In this document: one piece after another, positions 1 to 7,568 of the stretch
Numbering within the stretch: the first letter of the stretch is position 1
Layout of the letters: each line of letters opens with the position of its first letter
Assembly (NCBI GenBank): GCA_903833275.1
Contig: CAILEP010000016.1
Span: forward strand, 62,001-126,000
Origin: an uncultured Bdellovibrionales bacterium
Lineage (GTDB): Bacteria > Bdellovibrionota > Bdellovibrionia > Bdellovibrionales > UBA1609
Reading direction: 5' to 3'
Length of the DNA: 64,000 bases
Program-made: the position numbers and the translations under genes
Notes under the pieces: generated by a model
Database searches by the model: none
Told to the model about the DNA's origin: nothing
Seen by the model: only the letters and a program-made list of their open reading frames with translations

Positions 1-130
1 TCAAGATTTAATTAAACCCGTTCTTTGCCATCGCATTCTGCTCACCGCCGACGCTCGCTTTTCGGGCGAAACCGCGTTCAATGTTTTGGATGAAGTGATG
101 CATTCTGTACCGGTGCCGGTCGGTTTATGA
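1..130 (+). CDS. MoxR-family AAA+ ATPase, C-terminal end only
   Basis: The window opens inside this gene; the open frame from base 2 gives the last 42 residues, including LCHRILLTADARF and VLDEVMHSVPVPV before the stop. That ending (HRI, then a short helix leading to VPVP) is typical of the lid domain of MoxR AAA+ ATPases. The stop overlaps the start of the DUF58 gene by the ATGA arrangement, and MoxR-DUF58-membrane protein is a well-known conserved operon in which MoxR is thought to act as a chaperone-like ATPase for envelope or metal-centre maturation. The Walker motifs lie outside the window, so the family call rests on the tail and the gene order. Confidence 0.8.
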   Translation, partial: QDLIKPVLCHRILLTADARFSGETAFNVLDEVMHSVPVPVGL

Positions 131-1467
131 AAACACCCGTCGCAGAATTTCTTGCCAACGAATATTCTGAAGAGTTTCGCTCGCACTTTCTCGAAGTGTC
201 GCAAACACCTTTGCAATTTTACAGTCGCGGCTATTGGATTATCGGGCTCAACCTCGCACTCTTTTTCTTCGGCCTCTGGTCTCAACCAATGCTCTGGAGC
301 GCACTCGCCCTTTCGACCGTTATCGCCTACCAATATTTTCGCTTGAAGAAAATCGCTCGGGGTTTGGTCATAAATCGCGAACTTGAGCAGTTTCGCTTTG
401 AACAGGGCGGAGAATTTAAGATTAATTACACGATTGAAAATAACTCCACGCAGCCTTGCCCGCCATTTTTAATTTCAGATCAAACTATGTATCTCGCGAC
501 GACACCGAACGTGCTCACCCGCACCGAAGGCCTGCCAGCGCACGAAAAAACAAAGTTGACGACCTACGCCCGAATTGAATCGCCGGCCGGCCGCACCACT
601 ATGGGCCCTTTTTCAATACGCGTACGCGACGAGCTTGGGCTATTTGAAGTCGTCGCTTTTGGCGAAAATGAAAACCCGCTAGAGGTCTATCAAGGGCTCA
701 AGCACCTCGGCAATCGTCATTTGATTCAACCTCTCGACAGCGCGATGCCGGGCGATTTAGAAATCGCAAAACGCGGCCAAGGCATCAACTTTCTGGGGCT
801 TCGCGAGTACAACGAAGGCGACCCGATGAGCCGCATCTCTTGGCCAAAATCGACACTCGAAGATGTGTTAATGGTGAAAGATCTTGAGCGCGATATCACT
901 CGCCGGGTTTCGTTGGTCATCGATATGAACCCACGGCTTCAAGTCGGCTATGGCGCCGGCAGCACGATAGAGGCGACCAAAACCATCGCCAATCAACTTG
1001 TAGACACTTATCTAAAAGCCAACTCGAGTGTTTCGCTTTTTGCGGCAAAAACCCACGTCAAAGAAATCACCGGTTCGCAAAATATTGAGTTTCTCAAGCG
1101 CACGATCTCCGAGTTGCGACCCGACACCAAGGGTGCGGCGTTTTCTCTGCAACGGGTGGCGCAACAAATGAACCCTCCGTGCCTTGTTATTCTCGTCACC
1201 ACCTATCACCCCGAAAACGAAGAGGGGCTCCTACGCGAGCTTGCGCTGCTAAAAGCAGAACAATTTGAGCCCTATGTCTATTTCGTAGACCCCGAATACT
1301 CAGCGAAACTTGTAATTAAAAAGTTCGGTTCGTTTCTTGAGTATTTTAAGCGCAGTGAAATCGCGCACCGAGCTATTGAACAAAGATTCTTGCGCGCTCA
1401 GGTCAATGTCACCTGGGTACAAGCGACCCAACTCACCGGCCAAATTGAGGTTCGACGCCATGGCTGA
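127..1467 (+). CDS. DUF58 domain-containing protein
   Basis: A 446-residue protein. Two hydrophobic segments lie near residues 38-68, followed by a beta-rich region and then the DUF58 core around residues 220-260 (REYNEGDPMSRISWPKST, the usual G-DP-R-I-W signature). A von Willebrand A-like region follows (SLVIDMNPRL), with the Asp retained but the classical DxSxS not intact. DUF58 proteins are membrane-anchored partners of MoxR ATPases; their molecular role is not settled. The start overlaps the stop of moxR and the stop overlaps the next start by 8 bases, so the three genes look translationally coupled. The length is normal for the family. Confidence 0.85.
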   Translation: MKTPVAEFLANEYSEEFRSHFLEVSQTPLQFYSRGYWIIGLNLALFFFGLWSQPMLWSALALSTVIAYQYFRLKKIARGLVINRELEQFRFEQGGEFKINYTIENNSTQPCPPFLISDQTMYLATTPNVLTRTEGLPAHEKTKLTTYARIESPAGRTTMGPFSIRVRDELGLFEVVAFGENENPLEVYQGLKHLGNRHLIQPLDSAMPGDLEIAKRGQGINFLGLREYNEGDPMSRISWPKSTLEDVLMVKDLERDITRRVSLVIDMNPRLQVGYGAGSTIEATKTIANQLVDTYLKANSSVSLFAAKTHVKEITGSQNIEFLKRTISELRPDTKGAAFSLQRVAQQMNPPCLVILVTTYHPENEEGLLRELALLKAEQFEPYVYFVDPEYSAKLVIKKFGSFLEYFKRSEIAHRAIEQRFLRAQVNVTWVQATQLTGQIEVRRHG

Positions 1468-3127
1468 TCGGGCGCGCGACCTTCGCCCTCAGTTGCGATC
1501 GATACTCGCGACCGTGCTCGGAATTCAAATATTTTGGTTCTACCTACTCGCAAGTCTCCGTACCAGCGGTGGTGTCGACGATGTTCTTTCAGGGGCCTCA
1601 ACCGACCGATCACGTCTGATATTGGTCGGCTGTGCTCAGCTTCTTTTTCTATTGCTTCACCCACGAATTATTAATAGTTTCGGCTTTTTTACTGAACTGG
1701 CCGACTTTGCCGATCGTGGCCCTTACCAAACCGTCGTTGCTCTTGGCGATTGGCTTGAGAAAAGAGTCGATCTTAAAATATTTCGAGATCGCTCGGCGTG
1801 GTCTGAGTCGCCTTGGCTGAGTGGCCTGGCTATTTTCTATTGGTTTGTTATAAATTTTCTAGCAATGCGTTTGTCGGGGCAATTCTCGACTCCACTCTTT
1901 GCGCTTTCTGCACTTTCAGTTTGGATGTGGTCGTCACCGCGCGCGCTCATGTGGGTTCCGATTTCATGCATCACTCTTTTTTTGACCATGTGGGTGGCGA
2001 AAACTCAGTTGCTACAAATTTCGAGCGCCGGGCTGTTTCTGTCTTTTCTTTCGATCTATTCTTATTGCTTTTTCAGTTACAGCTCGCGCGCCGCCGCAAT
2101 CGATCTCGGTGCGTGGGCCCGATCTCTCGTTCGCCCCATGTCGGTTTTCGTTGTGGCTTTTTTATTGGCGAATTACTTTCTTCCAGACGACAAAACCAAG
2201 GCCCACTTTGTTCAAGCCAAATCGTCGTTGGCCCAGAAAATTGCCCAACACACAGGCAAAAGTGCAGGCGCAAAGAAATCTAAAGGCGCACCTGGCCCAA
2301 AAAATAGCCAAGGCGGGCCGAACAGCAGCAGTGGCTCGGGTGGTGACGGTGACCCAAATGGCAAGGGTGACCCGAAAGGTCGCGGCAATACCGGCGAAGA
2401 AAACGGCGGCGACCCTAGTCAGAAAAATAGCAATGGTGCATTGGCCAACATGAACGGCCGAGACGGCGGAAATAAAAATGGCCCTCAAGCCAAGTCTGGT
2501 GGCCGAGCGGACAACTCAAGTGGCGGAAGTGGTGGCGAGGGCGGTGATGATGAGGCTTCTTCAGGGTCACAATCGGCCAATGGCGGCACCGAAAATCGCG
2601 CCGACAATGGCCGCGACGACGGCAACGAAAGTCGCCGAAACCAAGAGCGACCGGCCGACCTCGCCAAAAAAACTGAGAAAATACAAAAGCTACTAGACTG
2701 GCTTGAGTCAGCTGCAAAAGCGGTTCTCGCGCTTATTCTTTTGTTTATTGTGGCCCGCTTTCTTTTCAGCAGCCCACCGGCCACCAAGAAAATGGCTGAA
2801 CGCCGAGACCGAAAGAAAATGAAAAGCCTCCTAAATGAAATCGAGGCCCTGTATTCACAAAAATTCGCCAGCCAAAAAGATGAGATTATGGCGACTTACC
2901 ACACCTACCTCAATGCAATGACCACGATCGGGGTGAAAAAACTCGAATGGCAAACCCCCGAGCAATACTGCCAAGAGATTTCGAAATTTGGCTCGCAACA
3001 CTCCGAAATATCAAAGACGCTTACTAAGAGTTTTACTCGCGTTTATTATGGCGAGTCTGAAATTTCAGACACCGAATTTAAGGAATTTCGCCAGCGCGCC
3101 CGTCAGATAAAACGAATTGTCGCTTAA
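1460..3127 (+). CDS. Polytopic membrane protein with DUF4129-like C-terminus and Gly/Asn/Ser-rich insert (TgpA position)
   Basis: The start is taken as the ATG at 1460, overlapping the DUF58 stop; a longer in-frame start at 1337 would lie inside the DUF58 gene. The 555-residue product has about seven hydrophobic segments in the first 240 residues. A strongly biased region rich in Gly, Asn, Ser and Asp follows at about 265-410, then one more membrane helix near 425-440 and a charged C-terminal domain resembling DUF4129. In the usual operon this position holds TgpA/DUF3488, a transglutaminase-like membrane protein ending in DUF4129. Here no transglutaminase Cys-His-Asp region is visible between the membrane part and the last helix; the low-complexity stretch occupies that place. 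The role is inferred from operon position only. Confidence 0.65.
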   Translation: MADRARDLRPQLRSILATVLGIQIFWFYLLASLRTSGGVDDVLSGASTDRSRLILVGCAQLLFLLLHPRIINSFGFFTELADFADRGPYQTVVALGDWLEKRVDLKIFRDRSAWSESPWLSGLAIFYWFVINFLAMRLSGQFSTPLFALSALSVWMWSSPRALMWVPISCITLFLTMWVAKTQLLQISSAGLFLSFLSIYSYCFFSYSSRAAAIDLGAWARSLVRPMSVFVVAFLLANYFLPDDKTKAHFVQAKSSLAQKIAQHTGKSAGAKKSKGAPGPKNSQGGPNSSSGSGGDGDPNGKGDPKGRGNTGEENGGDPSQKNSNGALANMNGRDGGNKNGPQAKSGGRADNSSGGSGGEGGDDEASSGSQSANGGTENRADNGRDDGNESRRNQERPADLAKKTEKIQKLLDWLESAAKAVLALILLFIVARFLFSSPPATKKMAERRDRKKMKSLLNEIEALYSQKFASQKDEIMATYHTYLNAMTTIGVKKLEWQTPEQYCQEISKFGSQHSEISKTLTKSFTRVYYGESEISDTEFKEFRQRARQIKRIVA

Positions 3128-3178
3128 ATATTCGAGTTTTGCAAAAAACCCCGAACGTGCTACACTTCGTGGCACACC

Positions 3179-3754
3179 ATGAAACTATTATTGATTTTAC
3201 CGCCGCTTGCGCAAATGAACAGCCCGTACCCTTCAACGGCGTATCTCGCGGGCTATTTACGCCACCAAGGCTATGCCGTCGACCAAGTCGATCTCAGTCT
3301 AGAACTGACTTTAAAACTATTTAGTCGAGACGGCCTGTCACGAATAAATAAGAATCTTGCAGAGAAAAGCAAAAAAAACCCGGCCATTCGTTTTTTTGTC
3401 GAAGCTTTTGACGATTATCTGGCCACCATCGAACCCACCATAAGATTTCTACAAGGCAAAGACCCGACCCTTGCGCTCAGAATTTGTCAGCGCTCGTTGC
3501 TGCCCGAAGGCCCGCGTTTTTTGCCGCTGGCTGAGCACCCTGAACTTCTCGATGTTTTCGGCTCGATGGGCACGCAAGACCAAGCGAAATATCTCGCCAG
3601 CCTTTATCTCGACGATATTGCCGACGTCATACGCGACGGCATCGATTCTAATTTCGCATTTTCGCGCTACGCCGAATCTTTAGCCTCGTCGCAAGCGTCA
3701 TTTGAGCCGCTAAGGGCGAAACTCGAAGGCGACCCCCACTCGTTGATCAAATGA
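3179..3754 (+). CDS. B12-binding radical SAM protein, N-terminal half (split gene)
   Basis: A 191-residue product beginning MKLLLILPPLAQMNSPYPS and continuing AYLAGYLRHQGYAVDQVDLS, the first strand-helix unit of a cobalamin-binding (Rossmann-like) domain of the B12-binding radical SAM superfamily. The rest is helical and matches what normally lies between that unit and the continuation of the fold. The frame ends at TGA 3752-3754, overlapping the ATG of the next gene (ATGA at 3751). In related proteins both parts form one chain, so this is either a split gene made by translational coupling, a frameshift, or a sequencing error. No DxHxxG cobalamin ligand motif is visible. Confidence 0.7.
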   Translation: MKLLLILPPLAQMNSPYPSTAYLAGYLRHQGYAVDQVDLSLELTLKLFSRDGLSRINKNLAEKSKKNPAIRFFVEAFDDYLATIEPTIRFLQGKDPTLALRICQRSLLPEGPRFLPLAEHPELLDVFGSMGTQDQAKYLASLYLDDIADVIRDGIDSNFAFSRYAESLASSQASFEPLRAKLEGDPHSLIK

Positions 3755-5106
3755 TCGAAGAAGTTTTTACTGACTCTTTCGACAAAAGCCAGCCCGATGT
3801 GATTGGTCTAAGCGTGCCTTTTGCTGGCAATCTCTATGGCGCCCTCAAGATCGGAAAAGTCTGCGCTGAACTTTCGCGCAAACGCAAAATCTCTATTCGC
3901 CGTGTAATGGGCGGCGGTTACGTCAATACCGAATTGCGCGAGCTTTCTGATATTCGGCTGTTCGATTATATCGACGACCTCTGCTTTGATGATGGCGAGC
4001 GGCCGCTCGAACTTATTCTTGAAGACGAAACGAATAAAATTAAAAACCGTAGTGCAGCCACGTCGACCGCGAGTGCCGCCCCGACCGGGCGCCTGCGCAC
4101 CTGGCAGCGCGAACAGGGGCAAATCACTAAGCTGTCATCCGCCAATGAAAAAGACGTCGCTTTCAAAACACTGCCTGGCCCCGATTTTCGCGGTTTGCGC
4201 CTCAGCGATTATGTTTCGTTGCTCGAAATGCCCAACCCCATGCACCGGCTCTGGTCAGACCAACGCTGGAATAAAATGATTCTCGCCCATGGTTGCTACT
4301 GGAAGAAATGCACCTTTTGTGATGTGAGCCTCGACTATATCGGCCGCTTCGAACCAGCGCGAGTCGATCAATTGATTCAGCAAATTGAAGATGTCATCGA
4401 ACAGACCGGCACCACGGGCTTTCATTTTGTCGACGAAGCGGCACCTCCTGCCCTTTTGAAAAGTTTGTCGCAAGAGTTGATCAATAGAAAAATTAAAATC
4501 ACCTGGTGGGGCAACTTAAGGTTCGACAAACAGTTTACCCCTGAACTCGCGGCCTTGATGGCCGATGCCGGCTGCGTGGCTGTTACTGGTGGCCTCGAAG
4601 TGGCGTCACCGCGGGTTTTGAAATTGATCAACAAGGGCCTTGAAATCGAGCAAGCCGCGCGAGTAATGAAGGCTTTTACTGCTCACAATGTTTATGTTCA
4701 CGCCTATTTGATGTACGGCTTTCCGACCCAAACCGATCAAGAGACCATCGATTCGCTCGAGATCGTGCGCCAGCTTTTTGTCGAAAATTGTATGCATTCG
4801 GCATTTTGGCATCGCTTTTTAGCGACGGCCCACAGCCCCGTGGGGCTGGCCCCCAAGAAGTTTGGCATTAAAATCCCGCAACCCGCAAAGCCGGCCCCCG
4901 GGCTTTTTGCGCGTTATGAAACTCCTTTTGTTGACCCTACCGCCAAGGCCGAGGGGCACCAAACTGAACTCGGAGAAGGCCTTCGACGCGCACTCTACAA
5001 CTACATGCATGGATTGGGCTTCAAGACACCACTGAAAGAGTGGTTTGACATTCGCGTGCCAAAAACCAAAATTGCCCCGCAGCTCATTCGTAAAACACTT
5101 CGCTAA
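3751..5106 (+). CDS. B12-binding radical SAM protein, C-terminal half with the catalytic core
   Basis: A 451-residue product. It starts in the middle of the B12-binding fold (PDVIGLSVPFAGNLYGALKI, then VMGGGYVNTELRE and DDGERPLELI). A linker follows, then a radical SAM domain beginning about residue 175 with the cluster motif GCYWKKCTFCD near residue 185. Further on are FHFVDEAAP and ITGGLE-like segments typical of the barrel (seen as VTGGLEVASPRVLKLINKG). The cysteine spacing is CX4CX2C rather than the common CX3CX2C. The chain should bind a 4Fe-4S cluster and SAM and do radical chemistry; the substrate cannot be read. It overlaps the preceding half by ATGA and continues the same fold without loss of residues. 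Confidence 0.75.
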   Translation: MIEEVFTDSFDKSQPDVIGLSVPFAGNLYGALKIGKVCAELSRKRKISIRRVMGGGYVNTELRELSDIRLFDYIDDLCFDDGERPLELILEDETNKIKNRSAATSTASAAPTGRLRTWQREQGQITKLSSANEKDVAFKTLPGPDFRGLRLSDYVSLLEMPNPMHRLWSDQRWNKMILAHGCYWKKCTFCDVSLDYIGRFEPARVDQLIQQIEDVIEQTGTTGFHFVDEAAPPALLKSLSQELINRKIKITWWGNLRFDKQFTPELAALMADAGCVAVTGGLEVASPRVLKLINKGLEIEQAARVMKAFTAHNVYVHAYLMYGFPTQTDQETIDSLEIVRQLFVENCMHSAFWHRFLATAHSPVGLAPKKFGIKIPQPAKPAPGLFARYETPFVDPTAKAEGHQTELGEGLRRALYNYMHGLGFKTPLKEWFDIRVPKTKIAPQLIRKTLR

Positions 5107-5226
5107 CGCCCCTCGACGATAGTCTAGGTACGACCGGTAGCGGCAGCGTCGGCGGTGGCTTGCCACTTTGCACTTCGATCAGTAGCTTATTTCAATAGCA
5201 CTCCCCTTTTGAAAGGAACAAAAAAT

Positions 5227-6021
5227 ATGCTAAACACAAAACGATTCGGTTACTTAACCACACTTGCCTTGGCCATTTCGGCTTTATCGGCCTGTGCCCC
5301 CACAGAAAAACAAATTCAAGAAGTGATTGAGAAGAATCCATCGATTATTTTCTCAGCAATTGAAAAAAACCCTGATCAGTTTATGGAGGTCGTACAAAAG
5401 GCCGCCCAGACCGCGCAGAAAAAAGGCGCCGAGAACGCTGAGAAAAAAGAAAAAGATCGTATTGAAGCTGAAATGAAAACGCCGTTAGCACCAGAAATAC
5501 CGGCTGATCGCGCATTCAAGGGCCCAGATGGCGCACCAATCACAATTGTTGAATACTCTGATTTTCAGTGCCCCTATTGCGGTCGTGGCTTTAGCACCGT
5601 TCAAGAAGTTTTGAAAAATTACGACGGCAAAGTGAAGTTCATTTTCAAAAACTTGCCTTTGCCTATGCACCCCTTGGCGCTGCCGGCAGCGAAACGCTTT
5701 GAAGCCATCGCACTTCAAGATGCGAAAAAAGCATTCAAATATCACGATGAAGTTTTTCAAAACCAAGACAAACTTAACTCTGGTGGCGAAAAGTATCTTG
5801 ATACGGTCGCTAAAAAAGTGGGCGCCGACATGGCGAAACTAAAAGCTGACATGGAGTCAGATAAAGTTAAATCACGCATCGATGCCGATCAGAAGGAAGC
5901 TGAGAAATTTGGCATTTCTGGCACCCCGGGCTTTATCGTCAATGGCGTTTCAATTCGTGGCGCTTATCCGTTTGACACGTTCAAGACGATCATTGATCGC
6001 AAATTAGCCGAGAAGAAATAG
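5227..6021 (+). CDS. DsbA-family thiol:disulfide oxidoreductase, predicted lipoprotein
   Basis: The start at 5227 is chosen because GAAAGGAAC lies just upstream and it gives a clean signal peptide; an upstream in-frame ATG at 5155 would add a non-signal stretch. The 264-residue protein has a lipobox (LSAC at about residues 18-21), then helical repeats (EKNPSIIF, EKNPDQFM). A thioredoxin fold carries FQCPYCGRG (active site near residue 115), and the cis-proline loop SGTPGFIVNG lies near the end. This is the layout of DsbA/BdbD-like exported disulfide oxidoreductases with an N-terminal helical extension. It probably oxidises or isomerises cysteines of envelope proteins. No DsbB partner is adjacent. 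Confidence 0.88.
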   Translation: MLNTKRFGYLTTLALAISALSACAPTEKQIQEVIEKNPSIIFSAIEKNPDQFMEVVQKAAQTAQKKGAENAEKKEKDRIEAEMKTPLAPEIPADRAFKGPDGAPITIVEYSDFQCPYCGRGFSTVQEVLKNYDGKVKFIFKNLPLPMHPLALPAAKRFEAIALQDAKKAFKYHDEVFQNQDKLNSGGEKYLDTVAKKVGADMAKLKADMESDKVKSRIDADQKEAEKFGISGTPGFIVNGVSIRGAYPFDTFKTIIDRKLAEKK

Positions 6022-6095
6022 TCTCGAACCTAAACCTGAGGGGCGCACAATCACAATCTGTGAGACGCGCCTCTCTCATTTACCAGAAAATATAT

Positions 6096-6677
6096 ATGCA
6101 CAAAGGTCGCCTCGAAGCATTCAGTGACGGAGTTATCGCCATCATCATCACGATCATGGTGCTTGAGTTTAAAGTCCCCGAAAGTGGCGAACTCACCGCC
6201 CTCGCCGCAATGCTGCCGACCTTTTTAAGTTACGTTCTCAGTTTTGTTTTTGTCGGGATATATTGGAACAACCACCACCACCTACTTCAGACCGCCCAAC
6301 ACGTTAATGGCCGCATCTTGTGGGCCAATTTACATCTTCTCTTTTGGCTTTCTCTTATACCCTTCGCCACGGCCTGGATGGGCCACAACGGTAGATCACC
6401 CTGGCCCGTCGCTATTTATGGGATTGATCTGCTTCTATCTGGTGTTGCTTATTACGTGCTCTCGCAAAGCCTACTGCGACATCATGGGCAACAGTCGATC
6501 TTGGCTAAAGCCATCGGCAGCGATGTGAAAGGTAAAATTTCTTTGGTGCTTTATCTTTGTGCTATCCCGCTCGCGTTCGTAAATAGCTATCTTTCTTTTG
6601 CGATTTATATTTCAGTCGCCCTGACCTGGCTGATACCCGACAGGCGCCTCGAGCAAGCCGTCAGAAAAGAGCATTAA
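6096..6677 (+). CDS. TMEM175/DUF1211 family potassium channel-like membrane protein
   Basis: The start at 6096 is preferred because the product then begins MHKGRLEAFSDGVIAIIITI, the conserved opening of TMEM175 proteins; a start 12 codons earlier is possible. The 193-residue protein has about six hydrophobic segments. The first carries the FSDGVIAI motif, which in the family forms the selectivity-filter region of a potassium-permeable channel. NHHHLL follows the second helix, also typical. Bacterial members have one six-helix repeat, as here. It stands alone between dsbA and a convergent aldehyde dehydrogenase gene. Confidence 0.85.
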   Translation: MHKGRLEAFSDGVIAIIITIMVLEFKVPESGELTALAAMLPTFLSYVLSFVFVGIYWNNHHHLLQTAQHVNGRILWANLHLLFWLSLIPFATAWMGHNGRSPWPVAIYGIDLLLSGVAYYVLSQSLLRHHGQQSILAKAIGSDVKGKISLVLYLCAIPLAFVNSYLSFAIYISVALTWLIPDRRLEQAVRKEH

Positions 6678-7568
6678 CTACTGACCGACCGGGTGCCAAG
6701 CCGTTTTGTACTCAACGTAGCAAAGCAAATGTTCGAGTGAGAGCGGCGCTTTTACCCGACCCACGACACGCTTCATATTGTCGGCCGCCAAAGTAATAAG
6801 CTCTTTACGAACTTTTTCATCACGCCCTTGGTAGCTCAGTGATTGAACTTCCATATGCGCGCCAATTTGCTGTGCCAACTCACTGAGCTGCCCGGTCAAA
6901 AGATTAATGACCCCTTTTGGCAAATCAGACGTGGCAAAAACTTCGGCCAGCGGAGCCAGAACGGCGGCGCCCTCTTCGGCCATGAGCACTACGAGCACCG
7001 AACCCGTTGCAATAACGGCTGCGATTTGCGCCGCCAAATCAGCAAGGCTAAATTTTTCGTCGGCGATCAAAGTCACAACACCCACGCCTTCAGCAGTGGT
7101 AAAATTGTGGTGTGGCCCACTCACCGGGTTGACTGAACCCATGAGCTGCTGAAATTTATCGCAGAAACCAGAAAAATAAACCAAGGCATCAATGGCGCCA
7201 TTAACGGCGGCATCGGCCTCGCTCGCTGTTTGGCCAAGTGTTGACGAAAGAACATCGACGAACTCGTGTCGCTTGCCTTCCATCATTTCAGCCATTCGAT
7301 ACAGAATCTGACTTCGATTGTAAGCCGAACGATGAGCCCAGCCACCTGAGGCCTCGCGTGCGGCGGTCACCGCATTTCGGTAGTCTTTGCGCGAAGCCCG
7401 ACAAATGTGCGCGTAAAGATTTTGGCTGCCATCTTCAAAAACTGGCAGCGTACGACCTGATTCAGTTCGCGGAAATTCGCCACCAATAAATAATTTAATC
7501 GTCTTGGCAACTTTTGAGGCCGAGTTCGCTGCAACGGCTTTACCTGATGAAACTTTCTTGCGTGCCAT
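6678..7568 (-). CDS. Aldehyde dehydrogenase-like protein lacking the catalytic half (ALDH16 C-terminal part)
   Basis: A 296-residue product with the N-terminal coenzyme-binding part of the ALDH fold (FIGGEFPRTESGRTLPV at the start, then EGVGVVTLIADEKFS and LPKGVINLLTG). It lacks the catalytic cysteine and the Glu-Leu-Gly-Gly segment and ends with EYKTAWHPVGQ. It follows the full ALDH with a one-base TAATG overlap. ALDH16-type enzymes are single chains of about 800 residues made of an active ALDH domain followed by a truncated, non-catalytic ALDH-like domain. These two genes sum to 814 residues and match that layout, so this protein is probably the structural partner of the upstream enzyme. 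Likely cytoplasmic. Confidence 0.75.
   Translation of the reverse strand: MARKKVSSGKAVAANSASKVAKTIKLFIGGEFPRTESGRTLPVFEDGSQNLYAHICRASRKDYRNAVTAAREASGGWAHRSAYNRSQILYRMAEMMEGKRHEFVDVLSSTLGQTASEADAAVNGAIDALVYFSGFCDKFQQLMGSVNPVSGPHHNFTTAEGVGVVTLIADEKFSLADLAAQIAAVIATGSVLVVLMAEEGAAVLAPLAEVFATSDLPKGVINLLTGQLSELAQQIGAHMEVQSLSYQGRDEKVRKELITLAADNMKRVVGRVKAPLSLEHLLCYVEYKTAWHPVGQ

Noticed and set aside
2162-2787. Several open frames opposite the Gly/Asn-rich region
   Set aside because: They are products of the biased composition of the low-complexity stretch; the plus-strand frame is continuous with the membrane domains.
6678-7568. Pseudogene of an aldehyde dehydrogenase
   Set aside because: The frame is intact, overlaps the upstream gene in a regulated manner, and its extent matches the second domain of ALDH16-type enzymes.
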